Notes: generated by a model not told the origin, from the letters alone. 64,000 bases of DNA from HTCC5015 sp051747425 (GCA_051747425.1 JBNJGD010000010.1:46689-110688); one strand, 5' to 3'; counted from the stretch's first letter, positions 15,908-24,069 are shown. Numbers and translations are program-made.

Positions 15908-18454
15908 ATGCTGTCTTCCCTGCCCATCAATGCGGTGCTCGGCGAGCTGTCGGACGCGCTGGCGCACCACAACCGGGCCATCCTCCAAGCGCCGCCGGGG
16001 GCGGGCAAGACCACCGCCGTGCCGCTGGCCCTGCTCGACGCCGACTGGCTTCAAGGGCAAAAGATCATCGTGCTGGAGCCCCGCCGCCTGGCCGCCCGCC
16101 GGGCCGCCGAGCGCATGGCGGAACTGCTGGGCGAGGGCGTCGGCGAGACCGTGGGCTACCGCATTCGCCTGGAGCGCAAAGTCAGCCAACAAACCCGCAT
16201 CGAGGTGGTCACCGAGGGCGTACTCACCCGCATGATCCAGGACGACCCCGCCCTCACCGGCGTGGGCGCCGTGCTCTTTGACGAATTCCACGAGCGCAAC
16301 CTGCAGGCCGACCTGGCCCTGGCCTTCAGCCTGCAAAGCCAGACCCTGCTGCGCGAGGATCTGCGCCTGCTGATCATGTCCGCCACCCTCGACGGCGAGG
16401 GCATCCAGCAACTGCTGGACGGCGTCGACGACAGCCACACCCCGCTGATCACCAGCGAGGGCCGCAGCTTTGAAGTCGACACCCGCTATCTGGACACCCC
16501 GGCCCCGCGCCCGGCCGACCGCCGCGCCTGGCTGGGCGGATTGGCCCGGCTGGTGCTCGACGCCCTGGCGGAGGAACCCGGCAGCGCCCTGGTATTTGCC
16601 CCCGGCCAGGGCGAGATCCAAAAACTTGCCGAACAGCTCAAGGCCCAACTCGACGACCCCAATACGATCATTGCCCCGCTCTACGGCGCCCTCTCCAAAG
16701 CCGAGCAGGACCGCGCCATCGCCCCGGCGCCCCGGGGCCAGCGCAAGGTGGTACTGGCCACCAACATCGCCGAGACCAGTCTGACCATCGAGGGCATCCG
16801 CATCGTGGTCGACGGCGGTCTGCAACGGCGCAGCCGCTTTGACCCCAACACCGGCATGAGCGGCCTGGTCACCGAGCCCATCGCCAGCGACGCCGCCGAC
16901 CAGCGACGGGGCCGCGCCGGGCGACTGGAGCCCGGCGTTTGCTACCGCTACTGGACCCGCGCCGAACAACACCAGCGCCCGGACCACAGCCCGGCGGAAA
17001 TCGCCATCAGCGACCTGGCCCCGGCCCTGCTGGAAGTGGCCCGCTGGGGCGTTACCGACCTGAGCGAGCTGCACTGGCTGGACGCCCCGCCCGAGGCCCA
17101 TGTGCAACAGGCCCGGCAACTGCTGCGGGATCTGGGCGCGCTGGACGACCAACACCGCATCACCGCCCACGGCGAACAATTGCTGCAACTGGGCCTGCAT
17201 CCTCGACTGGGACACATGCTGCTGCACAGCCGCCAATGGCAACTGGCGGACACCGCCTGCCAGATCGCCGCCCTGCTGGAAGAGCGCGACCCGCTGCCGC
17301 GCAGCGCCGGCAGCGACCTGCAAAGCCGGCTAGACGCCCTGGCCAAAAAATCCCACTCGCCGCTGATCAAAGCCATTCAACAGCGCAGCAAACAATTGCA
17401 ACAGCGCTTAAACGCCATCAAGGCGGATGAAACCGATTCAAACGCCACACCGGATGCCGGCGACCAGGCGGGCCTGCTGCTGGCCCTGGCCTACCCCGAC
17501 CGCATCGGCCAGAACCGCCACGACCGGGAGCGGCGCTTTTTGCTCTCCGGCGGCAAGGGCGCCCACTTTGCCCAGGACGACCCGCTGGCCCTGGCCGCCT
17601 TCGTAGTGGTCGCCGACCTGGACGGCCACCACCGGGACGCCCGCATCCACCGCGCCGCGCGACTCTCGCAAAGCGCTCTGGAAAACCACCTGCCCGAACT
17701 CATCCAGAGCGAGGAAGTGGTGCAGTGGGACAAGGACCGGCAACGGGTCAAAGCCGAGCGCCTCACCCGCATTGGCGCATTGGTGTTGAAACGACAAACC
17801 GTAGCGGCCAACCGCGAGCACACCCGGCGCGCCCTGCTCGACGGCCTGCGACAGAACGGCCAACTGCCCCTGAGCCCCGCCGCGCTCTCCCTGCAACAGC
17901 GCATCGAATGTCTGCGCCACTATCAAAGCGAACAACCGGATTTGCCACCGCTGAAAGGCATCGACCTGCCCCGGCTGGACAACGAGCACCTGCTGGCCAC
18001 CCTTGAGGACTGGCTATTGCCCTTCCTGGGCGACCAGAACAAACCCGAACAACTGCAAAAACTGGACTGGAAAGCCCTGCTGCTAAGCCAGACGAACTGG
18101 AACACCCAACAGGCCATCGACCGACTGGCCCCGGAAAAAATCGAAGTGCCCAGCGGCTCACACATCCGCATCGATTACGGCGAACACCCGCCGGTACTGC
18201 CGGTGCGCCTGCAGGAACTCTTCGGCCTCACCCAAACCCCGGCCATCCTCGACGGCCACGCCCCGCTGATGATCCACCTGCTCTCCCCGGCCAGGCGCCC
18301 GGTACAGGTCACCCAGGACCTGCCCAGCTTCTGGCAAAACACCTACCCGGAAGTGCGCAAGGAACTGCGCATCAAATACCAAAAACACTACTGGCCCGAA
18401 GACCCCACCCAGGCCCAGGCCACCCGCCACACCAAGAAACGCATGGGTCCGTAA
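15908..18454 (+). CDS. hrpB: ATP-dependent RNA helicase HrpB (DEAH family)
   Basis: 848 residues from the ATG at 15908; the longer frame to 15845 runs into a repeat and is unlikely. RecA1 motifs: Walker A QAPPGAGKTT, DEFHERNLQADL (motif II), SATLDG (III). RecA2 motifs: TNIAETSLTIEGI (V) and DQRRGRAGR (VI). The HA2 region and the HrpB-specific C-terminal domain (PVRLQELFGLTQTPAI, LLSPARRPVQVTQDLPSFW, YWPEDPTQAQ) follow. Full family length. Its cellular role in E. coli is unresolved; an RNA helicase by homology. Confidence 0.96.
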   Translation: MLSSLPINAVLGELSDALAHHNRAILQAPPGAGKTTAVPLALLDADWLQGQKIIVLEPRRLAARRAAERMAELLGEGVGETVGYRIRLERKVSQQTRIEVVTEGVLTRMIQDDPALTGVGAVLFDEFHERNLQADLALAFSLQSQTLLREDLRLLIMSATLDGEGIQQLLDGVDDSHTPLITSEGRSFEVDTRYLDTPAPRPADRRAWLGGLARLVLDALAEEPGSALVFAPGQGEIQKLAEQLKAQLDDPNTIIAPLYGALSKAEQDRAIAPAPRGQRKVVLATNIAETSLTIEGIRIVVDGGLQRRSRFDPNTGMSGLVTEPIASDAADQRRGRAGRLEPGVCYRYWTRAEQHQRPDHSPAEIAISDLAPALLEVARWGVTDLSELHWLDAPPEAHVQQARQLLRDLGALDDQHRITAHGEQLLQLGLHPRLGHMLLHSRQWQLADTACQIAALLEERDPLPRSAGSDLQSRLDALAKKSHSPLIKAIQQRSKQLQQRLNAIKADETDSNATPDAGDQAGLLLALAYPDRIGQNRHDRERRFLLSGGKGAHFAQDDPLALAAFVVVADLDGHHRDARIHRAARLSQSALENHLPELIQSEEVVQWDKDRQRVKAERLTRIGALVLKRQTVAANREHTRRALLDGLRQNGQLPLSPAALSLQQRIECLRHYQSEQPDLPPLKGIDLPRLDNEHLLATLEDWLLPFLGDQNKPEQLQKLDWKALLLSQTNWNTQQAIDRLAPEKIEVPSGSHIRIDYGEHPPVLPVRLQELFGLTQTPAILDGHAPLMIHLLSPARRPVQVTQDLPSFWQNTYPEVRKELRIKYQKHYWPEDPTQAQATRHTKKRMGP

Positions 18455-18461
18455 CCCACCC

Positions 18462-18582
18462 GTCATTGCGAGCAAAGCGAAGCAATCTGCTCGCATCACC
18501 CCAGCAAAACTAGCCACAGAGCACACCGAGAGCACAGAGATAACCGTCATCCTGGAAAACGCAAAGCGCTTATCCGGGATCT
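18462..18582. repeat. Three dispersed-repeat fragments between hrpB and the toxin gene
   Basis: A half copy of the GTCATTGCGAGC element lies at 18462-18490. A GCCACAGAGCACACCGAGAG element lies at ~18511-18539, matching 9598-9627. An imperfect inverted element runs from 18543 to 18582 (GTCATCCTGGAAAACGC ... GCTTATCCGGGAT), matched by 19253-19290. Confidence 0.8.
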
Positions 18583-18590
18583 CCAAGCAC

Positions 18591-18618
18591 TTGCAAAAGT
18601 AATCCATTGGATTACAAT
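18591..18618 (+). promoter_or_regulatory. Promoter and palindromic operator of the toxin-antitoxin operon
   Basis: TTGCAA (18591-18596) and TACAAT (18613-18618) are spaced by 16 bases. A perfect 8+1+8 palindrome GTAATCCATTGGATTAC (18599-18615) fills the spacer and enters the -10 box. This is where the Xre-type antitoxin would be expected to bind and repress. Positions seen; binding inferred. Confidence 0.7.
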
Positions 18619-18624
18619 GTGAGA

Positions 18625-18972
18625 ATGCTTATGACGGTAACGGAACTACCCGAGTACATTAAGCGCTCTGATTCCCTATTAACGAAAGCAGAGTGCAAAG
18701 ATGTCATTGACTACCTTTCGGAACACCCCAGAGCCGGACGACTCATGCAGGGCACTGGCGGTATCCGAAAATTGCGTTGGAGCAGAGGCAATAAGGGGAA
18801 AAGTAGTGGTGTTCGAGTTATTTACTATTACCACGACGCGCGAATTCCGCTTTACTTACTAACGATATTTGCGAAGAACGAGAAAGAGAACTTGTCCAAG
18901 TCTGACAGAAATGCACTGTCACAACTGGTAGAAACCTTGGTCGCGGCAGCACTGGAGAATCACCATGAGTAA
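18625..18972 (+). CDS. RelE/HigB-family toxin
   Basis: About 115 residues from the ATG at 18625 (18631 also possible). Features of the HigB2-type mRNA endoribonuclease family: an N-terminal helical region, GTGGIRKLRWSRGNKGKSSGVRVIYYYHD (basic beta strands with the RKLRW and GKSSGxRVIYY patterns), and IPLYLLTIFAKNEKENLSKSDRNAL. The toxin gene comes first, as in higBA operons, and overlaps the antitoxin start by 8 bases. A palindrome in the promoter supports autoregulation. Genomic setting: repeats upstream, integron downstream. Confidence 0.9.
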   Translation: MLMTVTELPEYIKRSDSLLTKAECKDVIDYLSEHPRAGRLMQGTGGIRKLRWSRGNKGKSSGVRVIYYYHDARIPLYLLTIFAKNEKENLSKSDRNALSQLVETLVAAALENHHE

Positions 18973-19249
18973 AGAGTACGACAGCATTGCCAAAGGGCTT
19001 CAGGAAGCCATAGACCTGAACCAGGGCAAGAAAGTGGCCGCCAGGACACACCGCCCCGAGCCGGTCGATGTCGCCCAAGTGCGAAATCAATTAGGCCTGA
19101 CTCAAGTCGAGTTTGCCGCCAAGTTCTGCATCAGCGTATCAACCCTGCGCCACTGGGAGCGCGGCGACCGAACCCCGCACGGCCCCGCCCTCGCCCTGCT
19201 CAATGTTGTTGCCAAAGAACCCCAAGCCGTTCTACGCGCCCTGGCCTGA
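18965..19249 (+). CDS. Xre-family antitoxin (HigA-like)
   Basis: 94 residues. The C-terminal two-thirds is an HTH_3 domain: VAQVRNQLGLTQVEFAAKFCISVSTLRHWERGDRTPHGPALALLNVV, including the Q-x3-A / S-x2-T-x2-W-E-x-G-R recognition pattern. The short N-terminal part (SIAKGLQEAIDLNQGKK) probably wraps the toxin. It overlaps the toxin gene by 8 bases, so translation is coupled. It likely binds the palindrome at 18599-18615. A repeat element follows its stop. Confidence 0.92.
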   Translation: MSKEYDSIAKGLQEAIDLNQGKKVAARTHRPEPVDVAQVRNQLGLTQVEFAAKFCISVSTLRHWERGDRTPHGPALALLNVVAKEPQAVLRALA

Positions 19250-19252
19250 AAA

Positions 19253-19290
19253 CCGTCATCCCGGAAAGCGCCCAGCGCTTATCCGGGATC
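19253..19290. repeat. Palindromic repeat GTCATCCCGGAAAGCGC...GCTTATCCGGGAT
   Basis: Complementary ends ATCCCGG / CCGGGAT form a hairpin between the antitoxin stop and the intI stop. The same family is seen at 18543-18582, and a fragment (ATCCCGGAAAGCGCCCA) occurs near 23290. Confidence 0.75.
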
Positions 19291-19298
19291 TAGCTATT

Positions 19299-20288
19299 TC
19301 ACCCCAGCGGCCCCAAGACGCCGTGCCGCCCACGCTTGACCACATGCGTATAAATTTCTGTGGTACTCACATCGCTGTGTCCCAGAAGCTGCTGAATCGT
19401 TCGCAGGTCATAACCTGATTCCAATAAGCGAGTGGCAAAACTGTGCCGGAAAGTGTGGCAGCTGGCGTGTTTGTGAATGCCGGCGGAGCGTATGGCCCGT
19501 TTCACTGCTTTTTGCAGCGTACGATGATGAACATGGTGTCGCCGCCGTTCACCCGTCCTGGGGTCAGTTGCAATATTTTTGGCAGGGAATAAAAACTGCC
19601 AGGCCGTCTCATGTGCCGCTGATGGGTACTTTCTGGCCAGCGCAAACGGCATCCAGACGCTACCATATCCACATTTAAGATCCTGTTGGTGCAATTCCGT
19701 CACATATTGAATTTGTGACTTTAAATCGCCGAACAATGACTCCGGCAGCAAAGTGGTGCGATCTTTACCCCCCTTTCCCTGGCGAACAAACAAGACATGC
19801 GCAGAAAAGTCCAGATCCTTTACTCGCAAGCGAAGACACTCATGGGTTCTCAATCCGCTGCCATACATCAATTTGGCCATTAACTGGACAGTCCCTGAAA
19901 GTTGACCAATGATTGCCAAAGCTTCCTCGTGGCTGAACACCTCAGGAACGCGACGATGCGGCCTGGCCCGGTGAAAGTCGAGCTGTAAATCCTCGCGGCC
20001 ATAGAATTGCCGGTACAAAAACACCAAAGCGTTTAAGGCCGTCGCCTGGGTCGAAGGTGAGACTTCTCGTGACACCGCCAAATCACTCAAAAAACGATCT
20101 ATCTCCACTTCCCCCATACCTTCCGGGTGGCGCCGACTGTGGAAGTGAATAAACCGCTTGATCCAGTGGACATAGAGCTTTTCGGTACTCCACGCCATAT
20201 TGCGGCTGCGAATAAAACGCCTGAGCTGATGAACAAACCGGTTAGAGCCACTCGGAACAGGCTGACGAACATCGTCCATGTCATTCAT
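19299..20288 (-). CDS. intI: Integron integrase (tyrosine recombinase)
   Basis: 329 residues from the ATG at 20288, 8 bases after AGGAGG; a GTG at 20297 overlaps that site. Catalytic residues: Arg147 (GSGLRTHE), His278 and Arg281 (HTFRHSFAT), His304 (LLGHSD) and Tyr313 (TEIYTHV). The IntI-specific extra domain (~205-240, KCGYGSVWMPFALARKYPSAA) separates it from XerC/D. It inserts and excises gene cassettes by attI x attC and attC x attC recombination. It is transcribed away from the cassettes. I see no LexA box (CTGT-N8-ACAG) upstream. Confidence 0.96.
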   Translation of the reverse strand: MNDMDDVRQPVPSGSNRFVHQLRRFIRSRNMAWSTEKLYVHWIKRFIHFHSRRHPEGMGEVEIDRFLSDLAVSREVSPSTQATALNALVFLYRQFYGREDLQLDFHRARPHRRVPEVFSHEEALAIIGQLSGTVQLMAKLMYGSGLRTHECLRLRVKDLDFSAHVLFVRQGKGGKDRTTLLPESLFGDLKSQIQYVTELHQQDLKCGYGSVWMPFALARKYPSAAHETAWQFLFPAKNIATDPRTGERRRHHVHHRTLQKAVKRAIRSAGIHKHASCHTFRHSFATRLLESGYDLRTIQQLLGHSDVSTTEIYTHVVKRGRHGVLGPLG

Positions 20289-20562
20289 ATAGCGCACCTC
20301 CTGTGCTAGATTTACCCATAAATGCAGGGAAGCACCCAGATTAAGGCACTTCCCGAAAGAATTTCAATAAAAACAGAAGGATAGCCAAACCGATGCGGAC
20401 AAGATTAACGGCGTAGCGCCGCTAATCTCACAAAGAACAAAAGCGTTCTAAAATCTATCACTTTGTTTTTATTAGATTTTTTATTAAACAATGAGCCGTT
20501 ATCAGCAATTTAACGGCATCAGGATTAGCGGCCTTATGCCGCTAACTTAACTGTTAAGTATC
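20289..20562 (+). other. attI region, possibly with a small non-coding cassette
   Basis: 274 bases without a gene. GTTAAGT at 20553-20559 fits the GTTRRRY crossover box immediately before cassette 1. Two related hairpins occur: GATTAACGGCG/CGCCGCTAATC (20403-20427) and TTAGCGGC/GCCGCTAA (20525-20545). ATTTAAC at 20508-20514 fits an R'' box, so 20508-20559 might itself be a short attC. Confidence 0.5.
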
Positions 20563-20961
20563 ATGAATAAACACATCGTACTTTTACTATTTTTCGTTAG
20601 CGCACATGTGTGGGCTGAGTGCCCCAGTACTGACCCCGAAGAAACACTAGAGTGTTACTTCAAGGCCGTTGATGCACAGGATGAGCCGGGCATTGCAAAA
20701 GTATTCCTAGATTTTCCTGGGTATCACTTTAATATCTCGGAAAAGCCGGAGCGTGAAATTCACAAGAAAATAACCCTAGCAAAAAACTTGGTAGGACCCA
20801 TGCCCAATGGTGAGATTCCTATTTGGGCCCGCAAAGGTAACAAGGAAATATGGGTTAAAGAAATCTACTCAAACTGGAAACATATGGTTTCCTTCTACTT
20901 AAAGAAAAAGCAAGGTAAATGGTATGTTGCGGGCTATTCGTCGCACAATCAACCAGAGTAA
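20563..20961 (+). CDS. Cassette 1: small secreted protein, possibly NTF2-like
   Basis: 132 residues. A clear signal peptide (MNKHIVLLLFFVSAHVWA) leads to a ~114-residue mature protein. DPEETLECYFKAVDAQDEPGIAKVFLDF is reminiscent of the first helices of NTF2/SnoaL-like folds, and the end (MVSFYLKKKQGKWYVAGYS) of their last strands; this is only a suggestion. The ATG lies 10 bases inside cassette 1, so expression probably depends on a promoter in the attI region. Base composition is AT-richer than the chromosome. No recognised family. Confidence 0.75.
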   Translation: MNKHIVLLLFFVSAHVWAECPSTDPEETLECYFKAVDAQDEPGIAKVFLDFPGYHFNISEKPEREIHKKITLAKNLVGPMPNGEIPIWARKGNKEIWVKEIYSNWKHMVSFYLKKKQGKWYVAGYSSHNQPE

Positions 20962-20963
20962 AT

Positions 20964-21024
20964 GCTTAACAAAGCGCTTAAGCAAGGACGCAGCAAAGCT
21001 GCGCCGCTTAGCTTGGCGTTATGT
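20964..21024 (+). other. attC site 1
   Basis: R'' GCTTAAC (20964-20970) fits RYYYAAC, and the R' box GTTATGT is at 21018-21024. Between them, near-complementary arms GGACGCAGC / GCTGCGCC flank an AAA loop and a GCTTAAGC/GCTTAGC pair forms the outer stem. Length 61 bases. It closes cassette 1. Confidence 0.85.
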
Positions 21025-21027
21025 GCA

Positions 21028-21357
21028 ATGAGCATTAGAGAAGCCATAATTGAAGAAATTGACCTGCTTGCACACCCTGCAAAGCAGCTTGAGTACGAAA
21101 AGAACGTGCCGATAGCAAATGTGCCTGCTGAATTAATTTGCGGTTTTTGCGATGACTTGTATCACCCTAAAAGTGAGCAAATGTTATCTGAGTTCACAGA
21201 AGATGAACTTAAAGAGTTGGCACATTTATATGGGGTTTTGTGTGAAGCGGCGCGCTTAGATGTTGTCAGCGTACTTGACCTTATAAAACTACCAAAATGG
21301 AGAGCTGTTGTGGCAGTAGCTAAGGAATTGAATGCATACTATGAACGCAACACATAA
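21028..21357 (+). CDS. Cassette 2: hypothetical protein
   Basis: 109 residues from the ATG at 21028; the longer frame to 20962 runs through attC1 and is an artefact. The protein is soluble and mostly helical, with no signal peptide. Visible features are an acidic middle (MLSEFTEDELKELAHLYG) and two cysteines in LICGFCDDLY. I do not recognise a family. The start is only 10 bases into the cassette. The stop lies inside the R'' arm of attC2, as is common in compact cassettes. Confidence 0.75.
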   Translation: MSIREAIIEEIDLLAHPAKQLEYEKNVPIANVPAELICGFCDDLYHPKSEQMLSEFTEDELKELAHLYGVLCEAARLDVVSVLDLIKLPKWRAVVAVAKELNAYYERNT

Positions 21358-21424
21358 CAAGCAAAGGCAGCATCGCCCTTCGGGCTGGACGCGCTAACGC
21401 GCGCCGCTGCTTTAGGCGTTATGT
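21351..21424 (+). other. attC site 2
   Basis: R'' CACATAAC (21351-21358) pairs with GTTATGT(G) at 21418-21425. Inner arms CAAAGGCAGC / GCTGCTTTAGG are complementary with bulges, as expected for an attC. The loop region holds the GCCCTTCGGGC hairpin and GCGCTAACGCGC. 74 bases. It closes cassette 2. Confidence 0.9.
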
Positions 21425-21457
21425 GCGCGCCACCTGCAGGCCATAAAAGGAAATTCG

Positions 21458-21859
21458 ATGACTGATCACTTAGGTTCTTGTCTGTGTGGCACTGCGAAAT
21501 TTGAAGTACAAGGGGATTTCGACAGCTTTTACCTGTGTCACTGTCAGCATTGCCAAAAAGATACCGGGTCTGCCCATTCGGCAAATCTATTTTCGCGGTC
21601 AGCTGAGTTGATCTGGCTGGCGGGTGAAGATGCGGTGACTACCTTTACGGTTCCAGGCACTCGTCACACAAAAAGCTTTTGTAAGTTGTGTGGTTCAGCG
21701 CTTCCGAACACTCAGGTCGCAGGTTTGCTCGTCGTTCCCGCAGGGTGTTTGGACACTGAAGTCTCTATATTGCCATCTGCCCACATCTTTACATCTAACA
21801 AGGCAGCTTGGGATGGAGAGTTGGCGGAATTGCCACAGTTCATGGGGCTGCCACAGTGA
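21458..21859 (+). CDS. Cassette 3: GFA-family zinc protein
   Basis: 133 residues. The glutathione-dependent formaldehyde-activating (GFA/Mss4-like) fold is indicated by GSCLCGTAKFEV, CHCQHCQKDTGSAHSANLF and SFCKLCGSALP, which supply the structural and the catalytic zinc cysteines. Related proteins act as S-hydroxymethylglutathione-type enzymes or have unknown roles; most small GFA proteins are uncharacterised. GFA-type genes are frequent integron cargo. It starts 39 bases into the cassette and lacks a signal peptide, so it is cytoplasmic. Confidence 0.88.
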   Translation: MTDHLGSCLCGTAKFEVQGDFDSFYLCHCQHCQKDTGSAHSANLFSRSAELIWLAGEDAVTTFTVPGTRHTKSFCKLCGSALPNTQVAGLLVVPAGCLDTEVSILPSAHIFTSNKAAWDGELAELPQFMGLPQ

Positions 21860-21867
21860 GCCACCAT

Positions 21868-21967
21868 CACATAACAAGTGGCTGTTGGCGGACGCTGAAC
21901 TTCACCCGCTAGAACGGACACCTCACACAAACGAGGAGTCTGAAGATGTGTGAAACTTTCGTTAGTG
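21868..21967 (+). other. Probable degenerate attC site 3
   Basis: CACATAAC at 21868-21875 is complementary to the start of cassette 3. A possible R' GTTAGTG occurs at 21961-21967, but the arms between are poorly complementary. Either a long degenerate attC or a site truncated at the array end. Confidence 0.45.
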
Positions 21968-22003
21968 GGTCACATACCATCACTTTATGTTTGAAGGCTC
22001 TAT

Positions 22004-23191
22004 TTATTGCTCCTGATCAATAAATGTCTCACGCAGCACAAAACACAGGGCCAGCGCGACCGCCAGTAGTGCGGCCATCAGGTTAATGGCGTAGTCCCAG
22101 TGGCCCACCGGGCCCTTGACCCAATCCATGGCCAGAATCACGGCCACGCCGCCAGCATTCCCCACCAGCATCAACATACCGGTGGCCATACCTGCGTGTT
22201 CCCGCCCGGCCAGCTCTTCCGATATGGCCAGCAACAGTGCGTAGGCGGGCAGGAAGAAGAATCCCAGAACCCCTGAAAGCAACAGGCCGTAGCCGACGCT
22301 GTTGGTGTGGCACAGCGGGCCGACCAGGATCAGGCCCAGCAGCACGCACACCACAAGAAAGGGTTTGCGCCTCTGGAAGTGATCGGACAATCCCGGGATC
22401 ACAATCGCACCGCCAATACCGCCGATAATAAACATCCCTCCGATCAACCCGGCCTGCTCTGCCGAGATGCCGCCCACGGCGAGAATCGGCTCCAGCCAGG
22501 TGGTCAGGCCGTTGAAGAACCCCAGACCGAGAAAGGAGAGCACCAAAACGATGATCAGATACTTGTTTGCGAGCAGTGTTTTAATCTCGTGCCAACCGGA
22601 TTGTTCAATGATGTGCCGGGGCTTGTCGGGGTTTTCCCGGGCAAACAAAATAAAGAAAACCGCCGCCGCAATGGCGATGCCGGAAAACACCAGCATGGCA
22701 AACTGGTAGTCGACACTCACCAGTGCCGGCGTCAGCGCCAGGCCCAGCGCACAGCCCAGAAACAGCCCGACGGTTCCCAGGCCGGTGGCCAGCGCCGTCT
22801 CCTCCTCTCCGAACCAGTCGCCCACCAGTTTGGAGATTCCGTTCAGAACATACGGCTGGCCAATGGCAATACCCACCTGCCCCACCAGCACGGCCCAATA
22901 GGCCTCGTGAATGCGAACCACAGAAAAGACCGCCATCAGGATGGCGCCCAGGGCCACGGTGAACTTGAACCCACGATGGTCCACCATCGACCCGGCATGC
23001 AGTGACAGAACCACATACAGCAGGGGAAACACCAGCGTAGGCAAACTGGCCGCCAGCTCGCTTACCCCGTACTTTTCCTGCAGAAGGGAGATCAAGGGCG
23101 CAAAATTCAGCCACAGCATCTGGCTGACACCCGCCACGCCCGCAAAAGCGGCGAGCACCACCCATCGGTTGGGGACTATACGACTTAGCAA
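22004..23191 (-). CDS. MFS transporter
   Basis: 395 residues with about 12 transmembrane segments. The loop between TM2 and TM3 is GSMVDHRGFKFTVALGAIL, the MFS motif A (GxxxDrxGrr) in slightly altered form. Its half-repeat in the second domain is PGLSDHFQRRKPFLVV. A central cytoplasmic loop (ARENPDKPRHIIEQSG) separates the halves. Substrate not deducible; the overall pattern recalls nitrate/organic-anion-type carriers only loosely. It lies beyond the integron end, on the opposite strand. Confidence 0.85.
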   Translation of the reverse strand: MLSRIVPNRWVVLAAFAGVAGVSQMLWLNFAPLISLLQEKYGVSELAASLPTLVFPLLYVVLSLHAGSMVDHRGFKFTVALGAILMAVFSVVRIHEAYWAVLVGQVGIAIGQPYVLNGISKLVGDWFGEEETALATGLGTVGLFLGCALGLALTPALVSVDYQFAMLVFSGIAIAAAVFFILFARENPDKPRHIIEQSGWHEIKTLLANKYLIIVLVLSFLGLGFFNGLTTWLEPILAVGGISAEQAGLIGGMFIIGGIGGAIVIPGLSDHFQRRKPFLVVCVLLGLILVGPLCHTNSVGYGLLLSGVLGFFFLPAYALLLAISEELAGREHAGMATGMLMLVGNAGGVAVILAMDWVKGPVGHWDYAINLMAALLAVALALCFVLRETFIDQEQ

Positions 23192-23430
23192 AATTGAAGC
23201 CTTTTATTTAATTAGAGATGAATGTGTTAGATACTCACTTTATCCCCTGTCGGCCCAAATTTCCATCAAAGTCCACGGGTTGATCAGTTATCCCGGAAAG
23301 CGCCCAACAGGATACCTACCGAATTCATAACACACACGGCCTGTGCTAAGTTGTCTGAAAATCAGTTCAGGCGGGCACTAAACACCCTCCTGAAAACTGG
23401 ATTAAACAGAAACAGCGGAAGGAGTTTAAA

Positions 23431-24018
23431 GTGCGAAAGCATCTGTTACTAAGTGTATTGGCTTTGTCTTTACTCGGATGCAGCGAATCCGAAAATAAAA
23501 CCAGTGTAGCGGTTGAAAGCGCATCCACTGAATCGACTCAGACATCGGATGAAAGCCCGAAGGAAGACGAGAAGATCGGTGAGTTCACCAAGAATTCATC
23601 GACGATGCCAATCAACGGTCAGTACGCAATTTGGGATGAGGCCGAAAACAAGTTAAGTGTTTTCCTCACTCCTACCAAATTGGACAATGAAGAAAAAACA
23701 AAGTTGGAAGAGGGGGAGCCGGATTTTTTCATTTTCTCCAGAAAGGACTCACCTGATAAAAGCCAATGGCAATGGTATCCGTATGTGGTCGCCGAGATCA
23801 GCTTTGAATCGGCTGATATAAATCGAGAAAACACCAAGAGCGTTTATATCAAAGCATATGGAATTGAAAAGAAAAACCATACCGACAACCTCAACCTGTC
23901 TTCAAGTGATCTAGGCGATCTCGAAAAGATAGATTTTGGCGAGGAAGGCCTTTCAATGAAATATTCGGGCACCAGCTCTATTATGGATAACCGCTTTCAT
24001 TGGGACATAGAAAACTAA
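23431..24018 (+). CDS. Hypothetical lipoprotein
   Basis: 195 residues from a GTG preceded by AGGAGTTTAAA. The signal peptide ends LSLLGC (Cys17), followed by a Ser/Thr/Glu-rich linker (~18-45) and a globular acidic domain with conserved-looking YAIWDEAENKLSVFL, a pattern seen in small proteins that begin with a strand-rich core. No family recognised. The AT-rich composition resembles the integron neighbourhood more than the core genes. The hydrolase gene follows 51 bases after its stop. Confidence 0.8.
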   Translation: MRKHLLLSVLALSLLGCSESENKTSVAVESASTESTQTSDESPKEDEKIGEFTKNSSTMPINGQYAIWDEAENKLSVFLTPTKLDNEEKTKLEEGEPDFFIFSRKDSPDKSQWQWYPYVVAEISFESADINRENTKSVYIKAYGIEKKNHTDNLNLSSSDLGDLEKIDFGEEGLSMKYSGTSSIMDNRFHWDIEN

Positions 24019-24069
24019 TATCCATGAACACCCTGGGCTATATCATTCTTCTCAGTGCTGGAGGTCCCC

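Larger units (their letters stand above)
19299..21967. mobile_element. Integron: intI, attI region and three gene cassettes
   Basis: intI on the minus strand faces away from a plus-strand cassette array. Cassette 1 spans ~20554-21018, cassette 2 ~21019-21418 and cassette 3 21419 to about 21961. Each cassette start (TTAAGT, TTATGTGC, TTATGTGC) is complementary to the R'' box closing the same cassette (GCTTAAC, CACATAAC, CACATAAC), as expected for circular cassettes. The cassettes are poorer in GC than the flanking genes. Confidence 0.88.

Noticed and set aside
15719..17323. 534-codon minus-strand frame
   Set aside because: Antisense to hrpB; GC-rich third-position artefact.
20289..20340. LexA box before intI
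   Set aside because: CTGT is present but no ACAG at the required distance.
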